DNA from: Plecoglossus altivelis
Taxonomy: Eukaryota; Chordata; Actinopteri; Osmeriformes; Plecoglossidae
Length of the DNA: 64,000 nucleotides
Reading direction: 5' to 3'
Assembly: GCA_036571765.1 (NCBI GenBank)
Contig: BROE01000025.1
Coordinates: forward strand, 1,561,522 to 1,625,521
How positions within the stretch are numbered: the stretch's first letter is position 1; each line of letters begins with the position of its first letter. Below are positions 11,601 to 25,415 of this stretch, piece after piece. A model generated the notes under the pieces. The model saw only the letters and a program-made list of their open reading frames with translations, was not told the origin of the DNA and made no database searches. Made by a program: the position numbers and the translations under genes.

Positions 11601-14600
11601 TGAAGGCTGATCGGACAATGGCCCCGGCGCTCCTGTTCCGACACGGCCGCCGCATCTCTCGTCTTCGAAGTCGTGAAGATGTATCGAAGCCTTCTCTTCG
11701 GTGACCTCGTGTTGTTCTAGATGATTCCTCGCTCCAACACACCTGATTTCGAATGAACAGGTTCTTGTGAAGCTGTGCAGAAGCCTGATAATGACATTTC
11801 CAGTGCTGCCAACTGTCAAGCATCCACACGCTCTGGAACCAATCAGATGTGTGTATTTTACGACCAGGGACATGAGTTGGCAGCGCCGCAATTCGTTTGT
11901 ATCAGGTGCGCTGGAGCCGGGGAACATGGAGAACGTACAGAACAGCAGAACATGAGGACTGGAGTTGAACCCCCACCCCTCTTGTCATGGACGCGTGTGA
12001 GCCTAAGTATGCATGACTTCACATCGACTCTTTGAGTTCTTTCCTCTGATTCTGTTCGGTGGGGGGTGGAGGCTGGAGGACTGGGGGCTGGAGGACAGGG
12101 GGCTGGAGGACGGGGGCCTTGGAGGAGGGGCCTGGAGGCGGGGCTGGAGAGCAGGGGTGGAGGAGAGGGGGCTGGAGGACAGGGGGGCTGGAGGACTGGG
12201 GGCTGGAGGACAGGGGGGTTGGGGGAGAGGGGGTGGGGGAGGAGGGGGGTGGGGGCTTGACGACGGGGTGGAGGAGAGGGGGCTTGAAGGAGAGGGGGGT
12301 GGGAGGCTTTGAAGACAGGGGGCTTGGAGGAAGATGGGGCTGGAGGGTGGGGGAGGGCTGGAGGGGTGGGGGAGGGGCTCGGAAGGGTGGGGGGGGTGGC
12401 TAATGAGCTAGTGTAAGTGTTTCAAGTACGCATTAAAGCATCAGTTTACTCAAGTGAACTGTTTACATGGCCTGATCCCATGCTGAGGCTGTTGGCAGCA
12501 GTGCTTGTTCAGATGTGGGGATGTTTTTCCTGTTGCCTGGCAGTTTTGGGTCCCCCGGTGGACAGCGGGGGAGGGGGGGGGCTATCCGGCTTCGGGAAAC
12601 GGAAATGTGTGAAGTGCTTGCTGCGGCAGTACCTTCAGCCTGGAGCACATCCACTGAGGGACTCGTCAGCAGTGAGCGTGTACTTCTCAGGGCAGCATTC
12701 AGAACGGGGAGAGAGAGAAGCAGTACGTCCGTGGTGTCCAGGAGCAAAGCCTGATGTGGTACGAAAATTGCCTCTTTTTTTTTTGACCGAAACAAAACCA
12801 AAGTGTTTTTGTCGTCTTCCATCTTTTGCTCGCACACGCTGACTGACGAAAACCCCAGTATGATGATTTTTTTTTCTTTCGCATTTGACGTGGTGTTTTT
12901 GACGGGTAATTTCCCTGGGATTTGATTTCAATGAGGTGCCATGTTGCTGGTGAGCGAACCAACTGTGTTCATCTTACAACTCATGTTCAAATGCATGGAG
13001 TGTTTACAGGAGCCCCCCCCCCCCCTCGACACACACACACACACTCCCTGCAGAGATGACTGCTCTGCCAGCTACTACACTGCAGCTGGGAGGTTGAACA
13101 GAGCTTCTAAGAGAGCTGTAGAAGCAGAGCCTCTGAGTCTGTTCATGTAAACATCTGGCAATGACGTCCTAGTCATGATGGTCCAGATCTTCAAAGCCTT
13201 TTTTTCCCTTAATCACACCCTTTTCGTCCAGTGGCTTCTGCCCAGTGGCGTGGCCCTCTGTGGGGGGGCAGTGGGGGCCTCATCTCTCTCCATATCGACC
13301 GCCAAAGATGTTGTTTTTAACTTTGATATTCCTGTCAGTTTTGGTATCTCTGAGACGGTCCCTCTTTCCTCATTTCCTTTTCGTCTGCTGTCAGCACAGC
13401 CGGCAGGCTTGCTTCCAACAACTCACAGCAAGGCGTCCTTCCAACCAATCGCAGGGCCTCGATCTTTCCAGGCAGTGTTTTACACCTCGTGGTCCGGCTA
13501 GAGCAGAGGGGGGGAGTCCGTTCTCACCCGTCCTGCTCATCCCATCCAGTCGGACCGGTATCGTCCTCGTCTGGACCGGGCAGGCTTTATAGAGTTTGTG
13601 GATCCTTCAAATGGGGTGATATTTGTGTGCTGAGCGTTGACGCAGATCTATCCAGAGCTGTGATGAAAGTGATGGTTGCCTAGCTACCATTCCTGGCCTT
13701 TTACCTGTGAACGATATCAAGGTTATGTGGTTTGTTGCACAAATGATTTTTTTTTTCAAGTTGGCTTTTTCTTTTCTTTTTTTCTTTTTTTTGGACCCCG
13801 CAGCTTCTCAGTCGCATTGTGCAGTTGTGTTTGTTTGCAATTCTGGGAAGAACGCGGATCATTTCTAGAGTCTGTGCACAGGAACGGACGTTTACTTGGT
13901 GTAATTCCCTATTAGGGTGTCACCTTTAACTAGCAGAGGTTGGATCAGACCACCTCAAGTCAATTGGACTGCACCTGCTCCCCTGCCCTACAAGTTTCAT
14001 CTCACCTGACAAACCCTGGGAAATCTGCATTCTGGGGGGGGNNNNNNNNNNNNNNNNNNNNNNNNNNNNNNNNNNNNCCCCCCCGCCATCGCTTAAGAAG
14101 AGCGATTCATTCTCTTTCAGAGCTGCTGTTCTTTGTTAGTCACTTGCACTGAAGCAATAGATCTTTTCTTGGATGTCAGGCAGCCCTTCAAACGATCGGG
14201 CGTTTAGTTTCAAGTGAATATTCTTTGGATGCGAGACACCTTTTGAAAGCTTTGTCCCCCGTGAACTCTCCCTGAGGGTTAGTGTCTATTGTCGCTATTA
14301 ATGAAAGCGTCGATTTTTATTTGGCGTTTAAATAGCTTGAAATTCAATGGTGTGTTTAATCGCTATTTGATGGGCTGGAGAGGAAATCGTAATTGTAAAG
14401 GAAAGGAAAGAATAGACTAGAATAGAATGTGCTCCATGTCTCTTATTCAATCATGACATCACGGATGACCAAGAATGACCCGTCCAATTAGACACAGAAC
14501 TTAATGGTCATAAGGAGAGATCTCATTTTCTGTCTCGTTGTGTCCGACACAGGGCCAAAGACGACACCATGTGTTACTATGGAAACAGAGGCAGCGCTGA

Positions 14601-15609
14601 GCCCATCCGTCTCAAATCAGGTCTGTTTTTCAACACACGGTTACTGTCAAAAAAATCTATCCATCAATGTAGGTTTGCTTAACTGAATGACATCGGCGCT
14701 CATGTCTCCTGCATCTGATTTGCAACTGTCTTTCCTTTCTGTGTGTGTGTGTGTGTGTGTCTCTCTCTCTCTGCTCCAGCAGGAATCTATGGCTTGAGTA
14801 ACTCTCTCCTCGAGACTCCGTGGAACAAGCTGCAGCAAGGCAAGAGGCACTTCACCAGCGTGGTCAACCAGGGTCTGGCGTGCGACGGCCTGGTCCAAGA
14901 GCTCATCAAGGTCCTCAACAACGAGGAGATGTGAGTGACTCGCTCGCTTTCACAGGGACCTTCACGCCCCTGGAGGAAGACACCAGGCGATGGCGGTCTG
15001 AGTGACTTGGTCGTAGCTGTCGTAGCTGCTGTTAGATACACGGTATCCCGAGAGGTCTACTTGCACGGTCGTGAAGTTGAAGCGGGTCTGAGTTGCGGTT
15101 GCTGACTCGGTGGTTGGGTGTCTTCCACAGGAACACTCCTGACCCAGCGCAGGAGAGCCAGGGGGAAGGCTACAGCAGGCAAATGCTCCAAGCCCTGTCC
15201 GCCGTGTGCGTACGCTCCCCCTACTACGGAACAAGGTCAGAGTCCTCCGCATCCAGTTAGCTTGGCCCACTTCCACTGCTCCCTCCCCCCCTCTCCCACC
15301 TCCAGACTCGCACCGTGGGTGTCAGATCACACAGCCTTGGCGAACGTGATCCAGCGTGCCACCACCCCTTCCCCTCGGCCTGATTGGACAGCCGTCCTCG
15401 GGCGTCACCGATAGGGATCCACCACAACCCTGTGACACTTAGCCCTCACACACGCGTGTCTTGTTTCTGTCTCTGTCTGCACCAGGACCAACACCATCAT
15501 CCTTGTGGACGCTGCGGGGAACGTGACCTTCACCGAGCGCACCATGTTAAACTGTGACGTCAACCAGTGGAGCACAAACACTTTCCAGTTCAAACTGCAG
15601 GAGGACTGA
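4819..15609 (+). CDS. tango2: TANGO2, transport and Golgi organization protein 2 homolog (NRDE family), spliced
   Basis: Coding exons: 4819-4874, exon 3 damaged at about 6406-6530, 8522-8641, 9462-9576, 14553-14620, 14783-14930, 15131-15235, 15486-15609. The start codon opens MCIIFFKLDPRP, the family's invariant N terminus with the conserved Cys2. Later hallmarks are GLDLEEGKEGGSWLGIS, RGKLAALTNYL, YLKKVATEGHLYNGFNLL, CYYGNRG, YGLSNSLLETPW, SPYYGTRTNTIILVD and VTFTER, ending KLQED before TGA. All intact exons have GT-AG borders and join in phase. The N terminus reaches the start codon through an acceptor at either 4739 or 4811. The exon for LILAANRDEFYSRP through EILSG is not readable in any frame. 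TANGO2 proteins are small (about 276 residues in human); loss in humans gives metabolic crises and rhabdomyolysis, with roles proposed in Golgi/ER traffic, mitochondria and heme or lipid handling. Next to dgcr8, same strand, as in mammals. Confidence 0.93.
6406..6530 (+). other. tango2: Candidate damaged tango2 exon 3 (indel-ridden)
   Basis: The missing exon should encode LILAANRDEFYSRP followed by about ten residues and a WG.N.EILSG segment. Here the order of recognisable pieces is CTCAATATTA, CCAATAGA, CGACTCTCTAATCTCGG, GATACTCTG, GTAACAG and GATTCT, which matches the expected codons once small extra or missing bases are allowed, and all reading frames are broken. The segment lies between exon 2 (ending 4874) and exon 4 (starting 8522), where the exon must be. 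The alignment was made by eye against family knowledge, so a chance match cannot be excluded. Confidence 0.4.
7719..7825. repeat. Poly-T tract plus (CA)n microsatellite
   Basis: About 21 T residues (7720-7740) are followed by a CA dinucleotide run (about 7794-7825) in tango2 intron 3. Confidence 0.9.
8649..8695. repeat. (CA)n microsatellite, tango2 intron 4
   Basis: An uninterrupted CA run begins a few bases after the exon 4 donor (8641/8642). A GT run of similar type follows at about 8854-8880 in the same intron. Confidence 0.9.
8748..8796 (+). mobile_element. 3' tail fragment of a fish LINE/SINE-type retroelement
   Basis: The words AGCGCCTGCTAAATGAC and ACATTATTATTA match the common 3' tail found in many fish retroposons (GCGTCTGCTAAATGAC followed by a short A/T repeat). 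Only the tail is visible; the body is lost or too diverged to see. Recognition is from memory of the consensus. Confidence 0.5.
9577..9718 (+). repeat. G-rich tandem repeat at start of tango2 intron 5
   Basis: About five imperfect units of roughly 27 bases, each built as GGGACTGACC followed by a run of G and A, begin directly at the exon 5 donor (9576/9577). The + (transcript) strand is the G-rich one. Confidence 0.85.
10983..11000. repeat. Poly-C homopolymer
   Basis: An unbroken run of about 18 C lies in tango2 intron 5, one of many C/G homopolymers here. It has no apparent coding context. Confidence 0.9.
11730..11970. mobile_element. Diverged palindromic MITE, second copy
   Basis: The left part contains GCTCCAACACACCTGATT and GCAGAAGCCTGATAATGAC; the right part contains TATCAGGTGCGCTGGAGC and GAGGACTGGAGTTGAAC. 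These are the inner and outer arms of the same fish palindromic element seen more cleanly at 34236-34403. About 100 bases of unrelated sequence separate the two halves, so this copy is either expanded or interrupted. It lies in tango2 intron 5. Confidence 0.5.
12058..12402 (+). repeat. G-rich minisatellite (GGAGGACAGGGGGCTGGA type)
   Basis: About 340 bases are made of degenerate copies of a 13-20 base unit around CTGGAGGACAGGGGG. The + strand is almost free of C and carries dozens of GGG/GGGG runs, so G-quadruplex formation is plausible in both DNA and the tango2 pre-mRNA. The long ORFs in several frames across it are artefacts of the repeat. Confidence 0.9.
14042..14077. other. Assembly gap, 36 N
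   Basis: A run of N sits between a G-run (ending 14041) and a C-run (starting 14078) inside tango2 intron 5. Both flanks are homopolymers. Confidence 0.99.
14741..14772. repeat. (GT)n(CT)n microsatellite at acceptor of tango2 exon 7
   Basis: A GT run passes into a CT run that forms the polypyrimidine tract just before the acceptor at 14782/14783. Length variation here could affect splice strength. Confidence 0.85.
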
Positions 15610-16256
15610 AGGCAGCTGGGGGGGGGGGAAACTGTGTGCCTTTCTGCATCCCTGCGCTATCCTCCACCCAGTCAGCCACACTCCCCTTGACAAAGAAAAG
15701 AATGTCGTTTTCTATCGGAACTGGCGTAGGCGCAAGTGGTGTTTTTAATTAGGACACCTTTTTATTGGAAAGAGATTAATTGCACTTTTTAATATGTTTT
15801 GGAGTTGTTGTCGCTTGGCTTGAAGATATGGCAAGTGTGAAGTGAGTATTACATTGAGTTGTTATTTCTTGGTTAAAGACTCGTGGGCTGAGAGCTATTA
15901 ATTTATAATAAGGATGTGTACGCATTAAAATGTATATTGCCAAAGAACAGCCATTTAACTGAAAAATGGTACATTAAGCTATCACCATCTAATCTAAAAT
16001 GGTATCCTAATTGTTTTGATTTTTTTCTTTTACTGCCTTTTTGTATTGGTTTTGGTGAGATTGTTTTGCCTTGCTGGAAATTAGATCCTGCACAGCACCC
16101 AACCAGTGTTCAATCTTTGCAATGAGCCATCCAAATCCCTCTTGAATGAATGACTATTTTCGAAAATGTATGATTCGATGATGATTCTACTTCCTGTGTT
16201 TGCTTATTGGCTCAGGTTTCCATGAATCTGTCACGGGTTACTTGATTTAATTTGCG

Positions 16257-16262
16257 AATAAA
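16257..16262 (+). terminator. tango2: tango2 poly(A) signal AATAAA
   Basis: AATAAA lies 648 bases after the tango2 stop codon and about 310 bases before the dgcr8 first exon. The interval 15610-16262 is read as the tango2 3' UTR; it is AT-rich and has no ORF of interest. Confidence 0.8.
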
Positions 16263-16364
16263 GTATTTTAATCAATATCTGGGACTGGTTATTGACAGCA
16301 AAAATGGTATACTCTCATCCTCTACCGACTGTGTGAGGCACTGCACTCGATATACCAATTTCCA

Positions 16365-16580
16365 TTTCATTGGTCAGTTGGGAAAGTTCTGAATTTTGAT
16401 TGGTCTGGCCATTCCCGCAGTATTTCGTCCTGCAGATAAACCCGCCTTTGCGGACTGATGGTTGGTCTGTTTGTGAAAAGCTAAATAGTGATTGGCTTAA
16501 TGATGTGTCGATCCTGAAAAAGCCGGTATGGGTATGGGAGGGGCATACCCGTGCTTATTGCAGCTGTCTGCAAGATGGCG
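16365..16580 (+). promoter_or_regulatory. dgcr8: dgcr8 promoter
   Basis: Three inverted CCAAT boxes (ATTGG at 16369, 16399 and 16491) are followed by CAAGATGGCGG at 16571-16581, the YY1 core motif typical of housekeeping start sites. No TATA box is seen. The segment lies in the roughly 300 bases between the tango2 poly(A) signal and the dgcr8 first donor, so the two genes are packed tightly in the same direction. Confidence 0.6.
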
Positions 16581-16664
16581 GAGCAAGGAACTGAGCTGTG
16601 TGCAATCTTATCTTAAATTCATGTGTTAGCTGATTAGACAGCAAGATCATAAACTATTCTGTTG
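16570..16664 (+). other. dgcr8: dgcr8 noncoding exon 1 (5' UTR)
   Basis: The segment begins near the YY1-type motif and ends at a strong donor, CTGTTG|GTGAGTATC, at 16664/16665. The next acceptor is GTTTCACAG at 17299. The 5' edge is an estimate. Confidence 0.55.
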
Positions 16665-16784
16665 GTGAGTATCGAAATATAGCATGTGATTTCACACAGA
16701 TATGTTTAAAACTTACATTTGCAAACAAGTGATGTGCTTGCATGGTTATAGGAGAACGAAGCACTTCCACTAGCCAGACTGAAG

Positions 16785-17200
16785 AACGCTAGCTACTGTA
16801 GCTAGCTCTATCTTGTTAAGTTGGCTAGCTCGCTAGTGGCTAGCTACCAATTATCTACAGTAACTGGGCAGTTAGCGGACTAAGTCTAGATGTAGATAAA
16901 CGCTACTGGTAACTGCAAATGTTATATTTGAAATGTAATCAAATGCCCCTTCAAGATGGACTCAGCTGTCAAACCGTAGCCTACTTCCAGTAGCTAGCTA
17001 GTCTGGCTAACTAACAGGTGACTAATGAGCTAACAGACAATGAGTCGGTACTGTTCAGTCGTTAGCTAGCCAGCTAGCAACACGTTATTATAATAGTTAA
17101 CACACAATTAGCTGGTGGCACTATTAATAACCTCTTTACTTCATAAGATAATTGGCTACGTAAAGGCGAGTTTGAGCCCTCGCGCGGGTGCCAGCTAGCG
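16785..17200. other. GCTAGC palindrome cluster in dgcr8 intron 1
   Basis: I count eight GCTAGC hexamers in about 415 bases, for example GTAGCTAGCTC, TGGCTAGCTCG, TTAGCTAGCCAGCTAGC and CCAGCTAGCGAC. Chance expectation for a hexamer in this length is about 0.1. They are not a regular tandem array. Confidence 0.7.
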
Positions 17201-17396
17201 ACACATTTTCCTTATCAACTTAACGACGATCAATCATCGAGTCGATGCAATTATTTGGAAGTGTTCAATTGTTTTCGCTGTTGTCTTTCTGTTTCACAGG
17301 ACAGATGGGACCTGGGAAGATGAGCAGATCTTAGACTCAAGCAACATATAAGCTGAATGCATTGTGATTTCCAATAATTGAGACAGTGATTCTAGA

Positions 17397-17436
17397 AAGC
17401 TGTCTACATTAATGAAAAGAACAATGTAGTCAGCTT
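17397..17436 (+). ncRNA. mir3618: mir-3618-like hairpin in dgcr8 5' UTR (Microprocessor autoregulatory stem)
   Basis: Bases 17401-17422 match human miR-3618 as I recall it, except near the 3' end (GAAC here, GAGC in human). The 14-base arms 17397-17410 and 17423-17436 pair with a single mismatch around a 12-base loop. In mammals DROSHA-DGCR8 cleaves this hairpin in DGCR8 mRNA and so limits its own expression. It lies in exon 2, about 160 bases before the start codon, the same placement as in human. Confidence 0.8.
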
Positions 17437-17596
17437 AACGTATTCAAGACTGGTACTTGGGTCAATACAAGGGCGTGGGCTTTCCGTTTGATGTGCTTCT
17501 GCATGTGTTTCTGCCTGAAAGGTCATTTTCGACGTAGCTTGCGTAGTCAGGGTTAGTGCGTAGAGCGTCTTGTATTTGGTTCGTTTGCCGGTCGTA

Positions 17597-22784
<5,188 letters not shown>

Positions 22785-22851
22785 GCCTCGCAGCTGTGGG
22801 CCTCGCAGCTGTGGGCCTCGCAGCTGTGGGCCTCGCAGCTGTGGGCCTCGC
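22785..22851 (+). repeat. 15-base tandem repeat directly after the dgcr8 stop codon
   Basis: Four perfect copies plus half a copy of GCCTCGCAGCTGTGG start at the base after TAG. The repeat is in the 3' UTR. Confidence 0.95.
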
Positions 22852-25040
22852 TATAATGCTATGGTTCTCTCATCGCCGTTCCTAGTCTAGTCTAAACAGC
22901 ACGCCAGCACCCGACCGTCTTCAAGCTGTATTTGTCAGTGAGGAACAATATACATCCTAACCCCTTATGTTTTTGATTAAAACGCACCTAACACACACTC
23001 AACAACACAGCTGCCAGTCCACTTTAGTGTTTATTTATCAACTCACAACAAATAGACAAGCGCCTATCACCCACTATCACCTATCCCACTATGGTACCAG
23101 TATGCTCTGTCATCATTAGTGCCATGAGTCTCAATAAGTAAAGTCTGAGGCTTTGTAGAGAAGGCCAACGTGCTGCACTGTTCCCTGTCACTACCCACAC
23201 TGCTGCGCTGGTGTCCACTGTACTGGCAGTGCATAGGAACTAGATAGGCCCTGATGCGGAGATCTGAGAGCAAGAGAGAGAGACCAGCGTGGACCTCTCC
23301 TGTTGCGTCCTCCATACAGCACTTAAAACCACACATGCAACATGAGGGTTCGACACTGAAAACTCTTTGCCCCCCCCCTTCCCCCCATAACTGCTGACAA
23401 CCACTATATACTCATTTTTACAACGGAATGGTGAACATTTCAAGGTCACTCCGCGTTTCAGCTGCAGATGTCTTTATTTGGAGAGTAGTAGAATTTAGTT
23501 GTGGTCTGCTTCAGCAATTTTCACTTTCCCCATCGGGTACGAAATGGAATATCGATCTGTTTTTGCTGTTGTCGTGGCTTTCTAGTCGATGGTTGATGTT
23601 TTGTATAATTTGGTCGGTGAGTAGTCGTATTATTCATATGCTTCTGTCCACAGATCGGCCAGCTTTGTTTGGATTTGCACGGTGAAAACTGATCCTGGTA
23701 TATTTACCTAAATTCGGATGTATTGTTCTCGGCACACATGGTTTGTTACACTCGCGGTTCGAGGAATTCACGTGAACGAACGGAGCCAACCGCATTCAAA
23801 ACCCCCCCCTGAAACATGGAGAACGTCGTTCGATGTAGCGTTTTTGTCGTTTTTTTTTTTTTAAACGTTCACGGAATTCAGGAAGAAACATATCAACGGA
23901 TGAGCTAACCCGGCCTTATCTGTCTAGCTGACGTCCTGCTTTCCTTCTGAGCACTGTAGAGACCACAAGCACAAGGGCTGGGAGTACCAGAGGCAGGGAG
24001 GCCAAGGAGATCCACGCGGTCATGTTACAGTTCCAAGACCTATCCCCTCACTTATCGCTTTCCGCTTTTTAGATGCGTTCGCTTCGCGCCATACGGTTTA
24101 AGTCCCGTTTAAGATGCCATGCTCTTCCATCGCAGTTGCTTAGGACTGCCTCGTCGCGGTGTTTAGGATGACCCTTGGCTACGTGTTGCCTTAGTTCATT
24201 CTTTAAGGGCTCCCTTGAGAGAATTTATCGGACCTAACCCCACTCGCCCCCGTTTTTGAAAAGACCCTTACGTCAGCATTTGCCGTTTAGACGGCGTTGG
24301 TTTCGATGGTGTACACGTTGACATTCTGGGAGAAGACAATAGGAAACCTCCTCTCGCATGCGCATATTTTAAAGTCGTCTTAATTCTGGTTTATGTACGT
24401 CTTGTCGTCGCGGTGGGGGGAAAAGGATCGTGCATTCTAACTCTGATCGACGTTCGGTATACTAAGATCCCCCCCTAACGAAGCTACGGAAATGAAGTAG
24501 GCACACGTTTTACCTCGAGCGAAACCCGATCACGTCTTTAGAACAGTCTAAACGTAGTCTAAACAAGCAGTGTAAACCAAAGCTTTCATTCAGTCTTATG
24601 CATTTTTATAGAGGAACATGACTAGGTTGCTGCCACCATAATATCTAGACACACATAAGGCAGGATACAAAAAGATGCAACACTTCCTGGAACAAAACGA
24701 AAACAAAACGAACTGTGCATTTCATGGTGTGAAGTATTTGGCGTATGCGTGCTTGTCCTGAATGTTCAGCGCATCTGTCTTGATGTTCATGGACACAGCT
24801 GCTGATAGGCTTAGACTGCTTGAAGAATGTGCTTCCCCCCCCCCTTGCTCATGTTGGTGTGCTCTGTCTTGCCACGTGTGTGTGTTTAGTATGTGCGCAG
24901 AAAAACAAACGCTTTTACACTTGTTACCATTGGAGTCGTACTGATGGCTTGTTTGCTTAAGATATTGCTGCCTAGATAATGAAGTACCTACTGCAACTTG
25001 GATCTCTGACTTTCAGTGATATTCGTTTTATGCAAATAAA
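22785..25040 (+). other. dgcr8: dgcr8 3' UTR with poly(A) signal
   Basis: There is no further exon between the stop codon and an AATAAA at 25035-25040, so a 3' UTR of about 2.25 kb is inferred. It includes poly-T and C-run homopolymers and no ORF that resembles a protein. An earlier ATTAAA near 22974 could serve a short isoform. The end faces the trmt2a 3' end about 200 bases away. Confidence 0.65.
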
Positions 25041-25273
25041 ATTGTCATGAATTAACTGTCCTGTGTCTCGATGGGGGGAGAGGAGGACCTGTACTTAGGA
25101 TTCTTGTTCATCGACAGTGGGACCTTGTCTGGAACTTCTGATAAAGATTAGTGAGGGTTAGCTTTCTGCAAATCCCAAATATGGTGAGGAACCTTCATCT
25201 CAAACAGTGTCGGTAAAGATGTAAGACTTCTGCAATCCAAATAGGTTAGGGTTGAAAATCTATTTAATACGAT

Positions 25274-25279
25274 TTTATT
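25274..25279 (-). terminator. trmt2a: trmt2a poly(A) signal (AATAAA on minus strand)
   Basis: TTTATT on the + strand reads AATAAA on the minus strand, about 140 bases past the trmt2a stop. The short 3' UTR converges on the dgcr8 3' UTR. Confidence 0.7.
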
Positions 25280-25415
25280 TTAAAGCGCTCTTCTGAACAA
25301 AAATTCAAAATGAGTATTGTAGAATTATGGCCATATCTGCATCAACATAAGACGGCATACCCTTGACGAACGTAATTTCACATGCCCCCCCCTAATAAAG
25401 ATGAACTGAAACGCA

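Noticed and set aside
12013..12403. Three overlapping Gly/Trp/Arg-rich ORFs
   Set aside because: They read a G-rich minisatellite in all three frames; repeat artefact in a tango2 intron.
8642..14552. Possible mir-185 in a tango2 intron, as in human
   Set aside because: No match to the mature sequence core GAGAGAAAGGCAGTT was seen in these introns by eye.
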